A stretch of DNA of 64,000 nt, taken from the NCBI GenBank assembly GCA_002197995.1, contig NGZR01000004.1:4526001-4590000 (forward strand), written 5' to 3'. Below are positions 20,150 through 34,300 of this stretch, in pieces (the first letter of the stretch is position 1; each line of letters starts with the position of its first letter). This DNA comes from Gaeumannomyces sp. JS-464 (Eukaryota; Ascomycota; Sordariomycetes; Magnaporthales; Magnaporthaceae). The notes beneath the pieces were generated by a model. It was not told the DNA's origin and did no database searches. It saw only the letters and a list, made by a program, of their open reading frames with translations. A program made the translations under genes and the position numbers.

Positions 20150-23100
20150 AGTTTTCCGGCAAAACGTATAAATGCTCGCAATTTGGCATAAAGTTAACCT
20201 TAATTTATAATTAAATATTAAGCATTTATACGGCGACCCGCTTATTTTCGAGTAATTAAAGCAATAAAATAAAAACGCTATATTTTAAAAGTTAAAAATA
20301 CGGAAGCTTTTTTAAAAAATGCTTAATTAAGAAAAAAAAGGATAAACGCGTTAAAAAATGGCAAACGGAAAGTAATAAAGCACGAAATAACCCCAATTCC
20401 GAAAAGCCGGTATTCGTTACGAAAACCGAATTTGCAAATCGCTTTACGAGTAAGCAAAAAGCATAAACGAAGCGTAACGAATTTGCGGTTTCCAATAAGC
20501 AATTAATAGCATTTAACAAATGGGTATCGATTTTTATTAAACGTTTTATATTTATTAAAGCCATGTAAAAAGCGAACTTTAAAAAGTGGCACACTTTTTA
20601 AAAAATCGTTAAATGTTTATAGTTAATTTTCGCTTTTAACGCGACCTTTTTATTCGATTAAACGATCGCGTAATATACTAATATTTTTAAAAAAGCTAAA
20701 AGCATTACCAACGCTAATAAATGGTTTAGCAAATACCGTTTAGTTTTAAAATAAGCGCAAATTTACAAAATTTTTATATTATCGGTAATAACGGTGCTTT
20801 TAACTTTTTCAAAACGGTTAAACGCTTTTAAATTTCCTAAGCTAAACGTTAAGCTAAAAATATTTTAATTAGCTTAAATAGCGTTACATTTGAAATTTTC
20901 GTCGATTAATTCGGCTTTTTTTAATATAAAATACGATTAAACGACCGGGGGGCAAAAAGAACCCAATTTATACCATTTTAAACCGAAGCGTTACAAGTAT
21001 TAACAAGCACCCGGAATAGTGGAACGGGAGCTCGCAGCGTACCGAAAAGCTTTAAAAAGATAAAAAAACGTATAACCGTTTCGTAAATTACAAAAATCAC
21101 TTTTAAAAGCCCGAAAAGTGCTAAACTTTATAACACGTTTTAATAAGGTTCGCACCGCGCATTAAGCCTTTTACTAAATAGGAAATTAAAGCGATTAAAA
21201 AAGCGTTTAAAAAGCTTTAATAAAAAAGCTTTAAAAAAACTTTTTTCCGAATTTTTCGGTTTATTAACTCTTTATAAAAAAAATAATAGTAAAACGCGGG
21301 AAGCATTTTAAATTAGCCTTTACCGGCAGCTATATTAATACGGTTATTTTCGAAAATATAAACGCGTTTTTAATATACGTAACGATTAGCTTTACGTATA
21401 ACGTTTATTAAAATAATACGCTTTTTAATAATTGCAATGCGGTGCATTTAGTTAATTCGCTAAATAAGTTAAACTTAAAGTTTTTCGTACCAAATAACGG
21501 TTTAAAAACCGTCGAATACGGCATTTAAAATTTCCCGATTTTAAATAAAAAATTACGCATTTTTAAAAGGTTTATATATAACGATAAAAATTTAAAGCTT
21601 AATAATGTTATTTTTATTAACGGTTTTTATATTAATATTATTTTTAAAAAAAAGCTTTTAACGGTAAGGATATAGTTTTACGGTTTCGATTATACTTTAT
21701 AATTCGGAATTATAAAAAGAAACCTTATCGTTAAATAATTAAAACGTTAAAATAATATCGTTTTTTTTAAATATAAACCTTTTTTTTTTTTTTTTATGCT
21801 TTATACGCACCCGAATAAGCTGTTTTAAAGCTTATAATAACCGTTTTCGATAGCTATTTTAAAAAAAAGCGCGATATTTTTAATTAGCGCTTTTTAATCG
21901 ATTATATTAAACCGAGGGAAAATAACGCGCATTTTTAGCATTTAAAAAATAAGCATTTAAAATAGTAAACATTTAAAACACTTATTTAAAACGCGAAAAA
22001 CGCACGAATTAAAAAAATACGGCAAATCGAATGCGAAAATTGCGCGATAATTTATACGAAAGCTATTATTTTTAAACGTAAAATAAACCTAACGCTTAAG
22101 CTTTTTTAAAAGCTTTAGCTAAATTTGTTTTATTTTTTATTAAACGGTAATAATTAAAAGGGTTTTTTATTATTAAAAAACAATTTTAACGAAAAGTTTT
22201 AAAAATATACAATATTAGGGAAATGTGTAAACGAGTTTACGCTTTTGCTAATTAATTAAAAAAGTTTAAATAATTCGTTAATACGGCTTTCGAATAGCCA
22301 TTTTTAAACACGATAACGAGCTAACTTTAATCGTTAATAAAAAAAAGATTTAATATTAAAAATGGTGCGAATTTATAAATATTAAACTGGAAAACCTTCC
22401 GCCGGATATTTACGAATTTAACGGCAAATAAAGCGAATAAAGCAAAACGTTATTACACGTTTAATACGTATAAAATAAAAAGCTAATTTTTTAAAAAAAT
22501 TTTAACTAAAAGTTATTTACGCGGCTATTTAGTTTAAAAATATAAGCTTTTTATTTTGTAAAAGTATACGCTTTTTTAACAAGGTTATATTCGTTTAATT
22601 TAAAAGCTATTTCCGTTATTATACTTCGAAGCTCGTTAAAAAGCTAAAAGCGGACTTACGTTTTAATTAAAACGGCATTTACGTTTACGAATATTAAGCA
22701 TACATTTTTAATTTTTAATAAGCGAAAAATAATATACGTATAAAGTTTAAAATATAACCGCGCGGGTATATCGGATACCTAATTAGTTATAAAACCTTTT
22801 ATATTTATAAAATTTAAATACTAAGCAAAATACGTATTTTAATATCTTGTAACGTGCGTTTTAATAAAAAAACCTTTTTTAAAAAACTGGAAAAAAAGCC
22901 TTTTATTATTTTAAAAATATACGAAATATTTTTAACGATAAACGAGCAAAACGAGCTTTCCCGGTTTCGAAAAAATTTGCAAACGCATTTAGCTTTTTAA
23001 AAACGGAAGCGCTAAAAGTAACTACCACCGTAACCAAACATCCGGGTTAAAATTCGAAAATGGAAATGCTAAAAAAGATTGTTAACAATTCACCTTCCGC

Positions 23101-25560
23101 AAAAAAAGTTGCATAATTAGTTTAAAAAGTCGCGGAAAACGCCGTAAACGTGCGACGTTAAACCGCGTAAAAAATCCCGATTTTAAATGCTTTAAAAAGC
23201 TGTTAAACAAAAAAGCCGGTGCGCGGTTAAAAGCTGGCAAACGATTTTAATAACGGCTTTAGCGAAATAAAAAGTAGTTTTACCGATTTAAAAGGTAATA
23301 AAAATAAGGCGTTAAAAAAGCGTTAACGCTCGTTTTTATAACGCGTTTTTTTATAATATTCGAATACGCGGGAATATTAACCGAGCATTTCGAAGCTTAA
23401 CGAAAGTTTAAAAATCCGAAATACGATAATAGTTTAAACCGATTAACCATTATTAATTATTAAAAAATAATAGCGATTTTTTTTACATATGTTATAATAA
23501 TTAGCAAATGTTTTAAAAATACCGGCGTTAACGCGATTTGCTTTTTAAATGCTAACCGCTTAGCAATTTAAAAAGGCTTTTAAAACGGCAAAAAAATAAA
23601 AGTTAAAAAAAAAGCAATTTTTAAAAAGAAAAGTTAAATAGTAAAAAAACCTTATTAATTACGTATTTATTACGTTAAACGGCAAAAAGCTTACGAATTA
23701 ATTTTATAAAAAAAAAGCTTAAATAGCGGTAAAACGACTTTTTACACGTTTTTGCCTAATTATTAAAAAGCGGTAATAAAAAGTTAAAAAAACTACCGTC
23801 CTTTTTACGAAATCGTTATAATTTTAACTTTTAAAACGGCGGATAAATTTAAATACCAAATAAATAAAAAAATATATAAAAACGCATTATAAAACGTTTT
23901 AAAATTTTGGAAAAAGCTTAATAAACACCCGTTAAAACCTTAGTTTAAAAAAGCTGTATTAGTAAAAGTAATAAGGTTTATAAAAAAAAGGCATTTGGAT
24001 TAAATTACCGCGGTACGACGTTTTTGGCCGAACATTTAATATTAAATCGGTTTTTACTTATAAATTCGACGAAAGCGAATTTTTCGATAAATTTAAAACA
24101 AAAGCAATTGTTAAAAATAATTAATAATTTTTAAACTTTTTAAAAAGCATTTACGCCGCGATATTAACTACGCGAACGTTTTGGATTATAATAACAATTA
24201 TAACTTATTTTAATTTAAAAGCTTTACAAATAAATGTAAATAACGCGTTTTTATACGCAAAGCACGGTTTATATTATAACCCAATTTACGTTAAATTTTA
24301 TTTAAATTTGCGAAGTTTAAATACGTTACCCGTTTAAAAAAAGCCTTATACGGGATAAAAAACTTTCCGTTATTTTAATATAAAAAATTAGCTAAAACTT
24401 TGCAAAAACTCGGCTTAAAAGCGGTTATAAACGAGCTTTACCTTTTTATAAATAAAGTACGTTATATTTTTTTTCCTTTTTTACGTTAACGATATTATGC
24501 TTTTTTACCGTAAAAAGCACGCGAGCAAAACGCGTCGAATGTTTAAAAGGTTTAAAAACAAGTATAAAATGCGCGAAAAACCTTTAAAATGGTTTTTAAG
24601 CATTAAAATTACGCGTAATAGGGAAAAACGCACGGTTACCTTATTACACGACTTTTATATTAGTAAAATTGCCCGCCGTTTTAACTTTAACGATAAAGCG
24701 ATTTTTTTAAACACTTTTTTCTTTATTAAAAAGTTTATAAAGCATTTAAACATTATAACCGCGTAAAAAGTACTAAACTTTTAAATAAAGGTTTAAATTA
24801 ATATTATATTATAGCTATTATAGTAAACCGGACGTTGCGTACGCAATAGCGGCGCTTTTTAAACATTTAAACTAACATTTTATTTACGCACCGCAAAACC
24901 GCAAATTAAACGATTAAATATTTTTTCGGGATTAGGTATTTATTTATTAATTATAGTTAAAACCAAAACGCCGAGCATTTGAAAATCGCGGGAAACGTTT
25001 TATTTGCAAATAATTTAAAAATAAAACACTTTTTTAAAAACTATATTATATTTTTTTTTTAAAAAACTTGTTGTTTAAAAAGCAGGAAAACAAATTACCG
25101 TAACGATTTTAACCACCGAAGTAAAGTTTTTAAAGCTTTTTAAAATAGCTAAAAAATTTATAACTTTAAAAAGATTTTTTCGAAACGTGCAATTAAAGCT
25201 TAGTAAACTTTAAAAGATTTTTTGTAATAATAAGCAAACGATTCGCTTAATAATATAAAATAACGCTTAAATTACTACCGCATTTCGGCACGTTAATATT
25301 TAAAACATATAATTACGTTAAAAGCATTTAAAAAAGCCGTTTAAAATAATTTATTTAAAATTTTTAAAAATGCCCGTAAACGGTTTTATAAAAGCACTTC
25401 CGAAAGCTAAATTTAAGCATTTTAAAATGCTTTTAAAATTGCATAACGCGGTTTATAAAATACTTTAAAATGCGGTTATTTAAAAAGCATTAATATAATA
25501 TTACGAAAGTGTAGTAAAAAGTATAACAAGCATTAAGCAATTTAATATGCATTTTTTTTA
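20150..25560 (+). pseudogene. Copia gag-pol polyprotein remnant
   Basis: Recognisable pieces include FANRFTSKQKA and NEFAVSNKQLIAFNKWVS in gag (about 20420-20540), NCNAVHLVNSLNKLNLKFF (about 21430) in the protease/pre-integrase part, and FYVNDIMLFYRKKHASKT (about 24480) which is the copia FYVDD RT motif with Asp changed to Asn. An 89-codon open stretch at 24497-24766 continues with LKWFLSIKITRNREKRTV and HDFYISKIARRF, typical copia RT thumb sequence. Stops in all frames exclude function. D-to-N at the catalytic site is itself a G-to-A change. Confidence 0.8.
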
Positions 25561-25600
25561 AAAAAAAAACAACGTAAAGATAACGGTAGCGGCGTAAAAA

Positions 25601-26786
25601 GTTAAACGAGTTTTGCAGTTTAAAAATAAATAAAAATAAACACGGCCGATACAGTTTAAACCTTTTCCTTTTCGGTTTCCCTTTTTTTATTTTTCTTTTT
25701 TTCTTTTTTTTAACCTTTTCGAAAAGCGAAAGCTTTAATACCGCGCTCGCGGCGGTAATTAACGTTTATAAAAGCGATACCAGTTAAAAAATTATCGTTA
25801 AAACGACGATACTTAGCTAGCATTATATTTCCTACCGATTTTTTTTATCGTCGTTATTATTATCCCGCTTCCTTTTCGGCTCGCGTTAAAAAAAGCATTT
25901 TTTTTTTACGAAAACGCTTTACGCGCACTTTTTCCGATTTCGAATCGCTTTTTTTGCAACCTATTTTAAATAACCGCGTTTATACGACGCGATTAAATTA
26001 CAAATAATAATACTGAATTTTTAAACTTTTTTATTATTATTACAAATAAAAACCTTTTCGAGCTAAATAGTTTTACTACGGAAAGTTTCGTTCGCAAAAA
26101 AAGGTTTACAAAAATAACCTTTTTAGCATTATACGTAACGAAAAGCTTTGCTGTTTTTACGCTTACGGCGCATAAAACGGTCGAAGCAAAGCTCGCGGTA
26201 TCCCGTAAAATACGCGCGGGTGCAACCGTTATATGGAACAGCTTAAAAGGTAACCTTTTTAAGCATTTTAACAACGGCGCTTTTTTTAAAACAAGCTAAC
26301 GGGGACGAAAAACGAAAACGCGAGCGCGGTCGCGCAAAAACTAATAAAAATTAATATAAAAAAAGGTAAAGCTAAGGAAAAGCAGTTAAGTACGTTAAAA
26401 ACACTCGAACTAATAAACCAATGTTTAAAAAGCATAACTTACCGGGTTACGAGGCTCGCCCCGGTTAAAACGGTCGGCTTCGAACGATTAAACGACCTTT
26501 TTTCGTCGTTTTCCTTTTTTTTCCTTATCGTTATTAAAAAAAACGAAAGCCTCGTTTGCTTTCGCCTTTTTACCTAAAGCGTTAAAAATACGCACCCGCC
26601 CGTTTAAAGCGGTTTTTTTTGCGCGACTTTTCACGAGGAAATAGGATGCTTTTTTTCGAAAAAAGCTTAACCTAATCCAAATTAGCAAAAAAACCGCAAC
26701 GAGCGGGGCGGCACTAGGCGCGGGCGCGGGCGCGGGCTAAGCTATCGTTAACCGTACCCGAAAGCGCGGCGCGGGCGGCCGGCTAG
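25601..26786. other. AT-rich unassigned segment with a GC-rich end
   Basis: No transposon domain is recognised. Two open minus-strand stretches (25993-26274, 26488-26688) have the Lys/Phe-rich composition expected of RIP-degraded DNA and are not called as genes. The last 90 bases switch to a GCGGGC-type simple repeat (about 26700-26786) and directly abut the LTR of element D. Confidence 0.5.
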
Positions 26787-27191
26787 TGTTACGACCAGCA
26801 TGCAAGCTTTTAAAATAGCAGGGCAAAAGGGGGCCCCAAAGTGGTGCTTCCGCTTCGCTTTAGTTACGTGGAGTTACGTAAACCAAAAAAGATTTGTAAA
26901 TTTATAACAAAGCAATAAATCCAAAAAAGGATTTATAAATTTATAGCAAAGCTATAAATTTAACCTAACCTAAGGTAAAAAGCAGCGTACATATAAAAAA
27001 TAAGTTTCCTATTATTTTAAGTAGCTTTAATTAAAGCTTCGGTATTAGTTAACCTAAGTTAGCTTTTAGGCATTTTTTAAAGCAAGAATTAAATTATCCT
27101 TTTAAATTACGTGTTTTTTTTATTTATAAGCGAAATTATTCTCTTTACCCTCGAAATGCCTTATTTTAAAAGCAAACCTTTAATTGTAACA
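26787..27191 (+). repeat. 5' LTR of element D
   Basis: 405 bp bounded by TGTTAC..GTAACA inverted ends. Same sequence family as 36301-36739, 45581-46021 and 49983-50430. It contains short internal repeats around (A)nGGATTTRTAAATTTATA. Confidence 0.88.
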
Positions 27192-27199
27192 TTTTAACT

Positions 27200-28260
27200 A
27201 ATTTTATTTAGTATTTCGTTAAAAGAAAAACAGTGCAACCATAGTAAGCAATAGCAAATAGCTTAAAAAAATTACGGTTTTTACTTTTAACGGTGTTAAG
27301 TACGACTTTAACGAAGCCGTTAATACGGTTAACCTTTTTAAACTTATAGCGAACGAAATCGCGAAAGGTTAAAACGAGGTAAAACAATTTACTACGAAGT
27401 TGGTATCTTTTAAAGCACTTATTGCAATTCGAGCGTATAAATTCCCGTTCCCGGATTTTTACGAAAGGGAAAACGGTAAACTTAAAACGTTTTTTACCAA
27501 ATGCAAAAGCTATTTTAAATTTTACGAATAATAATTCGTACGCGAAAAACAAAAAGTTGCTTACGTTGCTATTAAGCTAAACGGCAAAATTAAAAAATAG
27601 TTTTAGCCGATTTAAAACGATTATTTTAAAAAATATAAAAATAGCTAAAAAGCTATTAAAATTATTTTCGCCAATTTTAAAACCTTCGAAAAAAAGGTCG
27701 GAAAAATGTTTAAAATAATCGACAAAACCCGAATCGCCGAAAAAAACTTGTTAGCTTTTAAATAGCGAAAGCTTACGGCTAAATACGTAGCGGATTTTTA
27801 ACGGATTAACATTAAATTTAACTAAAGCGACGCTACGTTAATATTGCATTTTTATAACGGACTGCGCGAAAATGTAAAAGAAAAATACGCAAAGCAAAAT
27901 CGCCCCAAGTTTTTTACGAATTACGTTTAAAACGCGGTTTGTATTAACGGTGAATTATACGAACGATAATAAGAAAAAAAAAGGTACGAATAAAAAGAAA
28001 TGGTATAAAATAAAACCAATTAAAAAAAGGCTAAATAGCAACCGATTATAACATACGGCGCGCGTTTAAACTTTATAAACTTTAACGCAAAAGTTGCGTA
28101 CTAGTAAAGGTAATATAAAAAATTAAAGCAAAGCCCGAAAAACGGGAAATGCTTTAAATGCGGTTAAACGGGCTATATTAAAACAAATTGCTTTTAAAAA
28201 AACGATAACCGATAAATAGTTAACTTTTAACGAACGGAAAAAAAGCTTAATATAAAAGGA
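27200..28260 (+). pseudogene. Gag of element D with zinc knuckle, RIP-degraded
   Basis: Plus-strand frames with stops give a Gypsy gag closely parallel to that of A (50440-51490). Near 28145-28195 a CCHC knuckle reads NGKCFKCG*TGYIKTNC, with His replaced by Tyr (CAT to TAT) and a stop inside. The intact protein would package element RNA. No full-length frame remains. Confidence 0.75.
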
Positions 28261-29227
28261 ATTATATTTCGGGGTAATATTTAGCTAAATATATTACTAT
28301 AGTAAGCTATATGCCGTATATTAATCCGATAAAAAAGCTACGGGGTGGTACTTTTAAAAACCTCGAAATATATGTATATTAAAAGCTATAAAGCTTAAAT
28401 ACGATAACGAGGGCGAATAACGCGTTATTTTCGAATTTATAAGCTTGGAAAAAAAACGACGCCGTTTTTTATAAAACTTAAAAAGGAGCGACTTTAGCAA
28501 GCGGTTTGGAAAAAAGAAAAAGCTTTTAAGCTAAACATACCTTTTTTAAAAATAAAAAAATTCAAATACCGACGTTAAAATAAATTAAAACGGTTAAACT
28601 TTCGAAATAGCCGAATTTTAAAAACGGGCAAAAGGTTTAAACGGCGAAACTTTTATACTTATAATCCGTAAAAACCAGGCAAATTAAAAAGGTTAACGCG
28701 CTTTTACACCTTTTAACGTTTCGGAGTATTTTTAAAACGTTAAAATTTTAAAACACTTAAACGGCCTATTATATTACGCCACTCCGGCGAACGAAAACAA
28801 TAGTTAACCTTTATCGTGGTTTAACAACCAATAGGAAGTTAAATATGCTAATTATAAATTTAATAACGCAAATAAATTAAAACAAACTGCGTTAAAACTT
28901 AAGGATTACCTTAATATTGATATAAAACACTCTAAATATTTGTACCTTTTTTAAGCAAAATGTATTTACGGAAAATGCAAATTCCACTTATAACCTAAGC
29001 TGAAACACGACTTTTTCCTACGGAAAATAAAAAACGAGCTTAAAATTAAACCCCGTTTAACGTTTTAATTACCACGGTAAAAACCGGCCTAAATCGATAA
29101 GTTTACCACAATTTTTAAACTTAACGAACGGCATTCGATATTATACGTTACCAAAACGCTCGATTAAGGAAAATGCGAAATTGCGAAATGCAAAAAGCAT
29201 ATAATATAAAAAGCGGAAATTTAGCAA
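28261..29227 (+). pseudogene. Protease-region fragment of element D
   Basis: Same sequence, base by base recognisable, as the post-insertion part of copy A at 58728-59670. It ends abruptly at TTTAGCAA where the LTR of C begins, while copy A continues through TTTAGCATTAAAGG at the matching place. Confidence 0.7.
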
Positions 29228-29435
29228 TGTGGTAGCGTGGCGCCTGGGGAGTCGCTAAGCCACGGTGGCTGGGGCTCTATGCTTGTGGCCCGTGCGTAGC
29301 CGCTTGCATGAAAACCCTGCACGAGGGCTCCGGTGCAACGCACCGATCCCCTCCCTTTATTCGTCACTTTTAAATAGTCAAATCCACCTTCGCTTTATCG
29401 CAGCCCTGTTTTTTTTGTAAAGGTAATCCTTAACA
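29228..29435 (+). repeat. 5' LTR of element C
   Basis: 208 bp starting TGTGGTAGCG and ending CCTTAACA. It differs from the 3' LTR mostly by C/T and G/A transitions, as expected from RIP. Confidence 0.92.
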
Positions 29436-29439
29436 ATTT

Positions 29440-31340
29440 AAAAGTTACTTTACTTTTTACTTCCTTCCAGCCTGGGAAGGCTATCAATTAATATCCCCAA
29501 TTACAATCAATTGCGTCATTTGTTAGCCAAAGAGCTAGGTGGACGCCCGAAACGATCAAAATGCTACAAACCGCCGAGGAGCGGGAAGCGCAACGCTTGG
29601 AAGCGGTACGACAAGTGCGCTTTAACCCTCGCGACCTTTACAAGGCCTTTTAAAAGGGTGGTGGCCGCCGATCGACCTTTGGAAGAAAAGCCGGACATTT
29701 ACGCGACCTCGAAACGACTACCAAAATAGTAACGCTTGAAAATGGCACCGAGTTAAAGGTCGAGCACGTCGAAAACGATTATGCCAAATTTAAAAACCAT
29801 ATTACTAATAAAGACTACGAGGCTGCCCGCTACACCGGCACCACCGAGGATTAAGCCGATAACTTTAACGCAGGCATCGAAAAGCTGGCGTTAAAGCTAA
29901 GCAAAAAGAACGGACCCGCGTTGCACTATACCACTATTACTAAAAGCGCCAAAGCGCGCTAGCCCGATTTTAACGGCCCGATAACGCGCGAAAGCTTCGA
30001 CCAGATGGTAAACGAAGGCCCCTAAAAAATGTTCGAGGAATTTAAGTTTCGGTTTTTAACGTTCGAAATTAGCGCCCGACAAACCGCTAAGCTCTACGAA
30101 ATAGCCAAAAGCTTCGACAAAAATATAAATACCTTGCACAAGTAAGCAAAGGTGCTCGGAGCCCGATCGGAGCGGGCCACCGCTATTAATGCGAACATTT
30201 TGGCTAATGCCCTTAATAAAAACGACGAACTAACGGCTAAGCTCGAAAAGGCTTTTAGGAACGTTAAAAAGTGCCGCGAGGCGGTTACGAATTTTTGTCT
30301 TTTGGCTTAAAAGCGCGATAAGAAGATTAAAAATTTGGAAGCCAAATTGGCTTAGCCGGGAAAAAGCGAAAATAGCGAAAATGGTTGTTATTACCGCGAG
30401 TATACCCCGTAATTTTATCAGTCCGGAAAATCGGGCAAATCGAACCATTCCGCGTCGAACAATAGTCGAGCGCGTTTTAAAAACCCCTTTTTTTTTACGC
30501 TAATAAAAAAAGGATTAAAATAATTTCGAAATTTGGTTAAAAGCTATTAAGGATAAATTAAGTATAAATGGAGGACTTTACCCCGAAAAAAGGGATAAAT
30601 TCACTTACGTTAAATCGAGGTTTGCCGGCGAAGCGGCTCGCATTTTCCGCTTTTACGTTTCGGGAAAGCATCCCGATTAAGTGAAAACGTACCAGGAGCT
30701 GCTTAACCATTTGTAAAAGAAGCACTATAACGGCGACGCTTAGGAGCGCGCTTAAATTGATTTTAACAAGCTCCAAATAAAATTCGGCGAAAAGTTTCTC
30801 GCTTTTAAAAATAAGTTCGTGCGTTTGGCCGGCGAATGCCGCTTGCCTCGTGCGGATTGGAAGCGAAACTTATACCGCCGTTTCGTGCCCGCATTACAAA
30901 AGAAGGTGGCCCGCGATTACAAAAATAAAACCTTATCATTCGAGGGATTTTCGCGCAGCTGTTAAAAGCTGTTCTTCCTTTGGGAACAAACGCGGAAATT
31001 CCGGGAAAATGCTAATAAAAAACGCGAGCCCTAAAAAAAAAAAAAGGTTAATAAAAAGTCGTTAAATACGAATAAGTTTAAAACGAATTTAAACCCGAAT
31101 AGCGGACGATCGGGAGCGGTTACGGTAGCGCGTTAGTATAATTAGGCCGATTTAAAAAAGCTAATTGAAAAAAACCGCTATTTTAACTTATCGCGAGCAG
31201 GGACATTTTATTAGGGATTGCTTTAAACCTAAAGCTACTTTTTTCGACCGGGTTAACGAATTAATAACTCGCTTTAAACGATCCAATAAAAAGGATTTAA
31301 AAAACGAAGAGGATTCGAAAAAAGCGTAACTTTAAAGCAA
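29440..31340 (+). pseudogene. Gag of element C, broken
   Basis: Plus-strand frames contain a Lys/Arg- and Glu-rich gag with several TAG stops (many CAG- or TGG-derived by position). A C-terminal knuckle remnant near 31180-31230 reads EQGHFIRDCFKP after a degraded first Cys pair. No open frame spans the region. Confidence 0.6.
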
Positions 31341-34300
31341 TTATAATTAAACCTTTTCCCAAAAATACCGTTAATATTAGTGTTAAAAAAGAAATTGCTT
31401 TACGACTTTTTCGCCCGCTATTTGGGTGGAAAGGCTTTCGTTTTAAACTTAGCAATTACATTTAATAAATTGTTTTTTTTACGAAAGCATTGGCCGATAC
31501 CGAGGCTAACGGCTACATTTTTGTAAATTTGGCATTCGTTAAAAAAATAAAAAGGTTATTAAAAACCCCGATGTTTAGCGATTTCGCTTTTTAAACGGTG
31601 GGCGGATATAAAAATAACGGGATGCAATTTGTCGATATGGCTTTGCAAAGCTTATTCCGCATTTAAAACCGCCAATTTAATAACGTTTATTTTTTAATAA
31701 TCGATATGCTACAAAACGTTATCCTGGGCCGCAAATTTTTCGATTATTATAATATTTTCGTCGATTGCAAAAAAAATAACTGCTTTTTGCGGAAAAGCAT
31801 TTGCTTTTACCAATTTCGACGGATATTAAAATGGACGAATCGGAACGATTAATATTAAGCAAGCCTAAATGGGAACGGAAAGCGTCCCGTCGTAATAAAG
31901 CTATGGCCCGTAAAAAAAAAGAAAGAAAAACGGTAAAGCAGTAAAAAATCGCATCGAAATCCTCCAAAAAAACCGTTAAGCAAACCCGGCTTAAACCCGC
32001 GTTACGGAATTTAGCAAAGCATAGCAATCGAGTCCCGGAAACCAAAAGATTTTTACGTTTTAAAAGATTGGCGCGGTGGAACGCAAATTTGTAAAAAATG
32101 AAAAGCGAGTTTAAGGATGCATTTACGCGTTTTTTACCAACCTCGAAACGAAAGCGTAGCCCGCTTTTACGGCGGGAAACGCTGAAAAATGCTCGGGGAA
32201 AATACATTTTAAAACGAAACGCCGTAGGCTGGTATAAGCATCGTATAAATATTTCAGTGCTATTAGTAATAAGATTCCATTAAATTTTAACCGATAAAAG
32301 CGAGGCGACGTTAACGGTAACGATATTGGGAAAAATCGAACGTTTTATTTAAAATAAAGGACGAAAGGCTTTGGTAAAGGAAACCTTCCTTTTCGATAAC
32401 GAAACTTTAAAATAAAAGGCTTTAAAAAAGTTTCCCGAAAATATTATAACCTATTTGGGAGCTTTAGCAAAGCCGAGTTTAATAAAATGCCACCCTTTTA
32501 ATCCGAAATGGACTACCATATCGAGTTGCAGCCAAATGGACAAAAGGAGTTAAAGTACAGCCTTTTATACAAAATGTCTTTGGAAAAGCTAAAAGCGTGT
32601 TAAACCTATTTAAAAGAAAACCTGCAAAAGGGTTTTATCGAAACGTCCATTGCACTTTAGGCGGCCTTTATCCTTTTCGCTAAAAAAGGTAACGGGAGTT
32701 TCCGCTTTTATGTAAACTACCGCCGTTTTAATGCCTTAACTAAAAAGGATGTGTATTTATTGCTTTTAATCGAAAAAATAATGGCGAAAATAAAAAAGGC
32801 TAAAATATTTTCCAAAATCGACATCCGTTAAGCTTTCCACCGGATAAAACTTTTCCCCGGTAACGAAGATTTAACGATTTTCCAGACGAAATACGGCACT
32901 TTCCGATATAAAGTGCTACTTTTCGGGCTTACCAACGAACCAGCTACCTTTTAGCGCTTTATTAACACGGCATTAATAAATTACCTGGATGACTTTTATT
33001 CGGCGTATATAAATAACATTTTAATTTGGTTTAACAGTTTTAAAAAGCATCGGATTTACGTTCGCAAAATGCTTAAACGTTTATAGGAGGCCGGGTTGCA
33101 AACCGACCTAAAAAAATGCGAGTTTTACGTTACCAAAACCAAATTTTTGGGCTTTATTATTAACACCGACGGTATTACCACCGACCCCGAAAAGCTTAAA
33201 ATGGTTAAAAAATGGAAATAACCGACCACGGTTAAAAAAGTGCAATTTTTCCTAAGATTTTGCAATTTTTACCGCAAATTTGTGCCAAATTACAGCCGGA
33301 CCGCGAAGCTTTTATCGAATTTAACCAGGAAAAACGTTTTTTTTTTATAAAACACCCGATGCTAAAACGCTTTCGACTAATTGAAAAAACGGTTATTAAG
33401 CTCCCCCGTATTTCGACATTTCCAGCACCATTTCCCTACGAGGCTGGAAATAAATACGTCGGACGGGGTGGTTGCCGGAATCCTAAGCCAATAGGATCCT
33501 ACCACCGGAAATTGGCACCCAACCGCGTTTTTTTCGGAAACCATAAATAATGCGGAATTAAATTACGAAACTTACGATAAAAAGCTATTAGCGGTGGTAA
33601 AAGCGATGCAGCATTAGCGGGCAAAGCTTATCGGATTTTAACGTACGGAGCTTTTCCTAATGGTAACCGACTATAAGGCCTTGGAGTACTTTTCGATAAA
33701 AAGACTTTTTAATATAAAATAAGCGGGCTGGGCAAATATCCTATTACAATTCCATTTCCAAATCACTTATAAACTTAGCAGCGCTAACACGGCGGCCGAT
33801 GCGTTTACAAGGAAGATAAAAAAATTAAACTCCCAAAGGAAAAGCAAATCGCCGAAAAAACCTTAAGGATTTTTAAACCAACCAATAAAACAAAAAGTGT
33901 TAATTGTTTAGGCATTTGGGAGTTAAAGCTTTACCTTTTGCCGAACCCGGCTTCCGAGGTGGTAAAAAAAGCGAAGCCGGAGTTACCCTTTTAGGAAAAA
34001 ACCTCAACGCAAAGCGAATTACCAACGACCTTAACGGGGATGCTTTTTATTAAAGGTTTTTTAAAAGCAATAAAAAAGCGGAAGATTTTAAAACATAGTG
34101 AAAAAAGGCCAAAAAAGGCGAAAAAGGCTGGTTTTTAACTAACGAGGGCTTCCTTTTGCACAAAGGTCGTTTAATAGTAAGCAGCTAAAATCCCATTATG
34201 CGGACCGCGATTATACGAAAGGTTTACGACCGCCTGCCATCCGCGCACCGGGAAGGAATAAAACACGGAAATTGGTAGCCGGAAATTACTAATGGCTAGG

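Larger units (their letters stand above)
19571..25600 (+). mobile_element. Ty1/copia LTR retrotransposon, heavily RIP-degraded
   Basis: Plus-strand frames, read through many stops, give copia domains in order: a gag-like region (about 20150-21250), a protease/pre-integrase region (about 21290-21950), integrase (about 22000-23000), RT with the YVDD-type motif, and a decayed RNase H up to about 25560. The order integrase before RT identifies copia rather than Gypsy. Base composition is strongly AT-rich with TpA enrichment. The 3' LTR is absent or unrecognisable, so the right boundary is approximate. Confidence 0.75.

Noticed and set aside
20292..20594. Open minus-strand frame of 100 codons in the AT-rich region
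   Set aside because: Shadow of the copia gag on the plus strand; Phe/Leu-rich composition is the mirror of Lys/Asn-rich degraded coding sequence.
25993..26688. Two minus-strand ORFs rich in Lys and Phe
   Set aside because: No domain, no start context, composition typical of RIP-degraded DNA.
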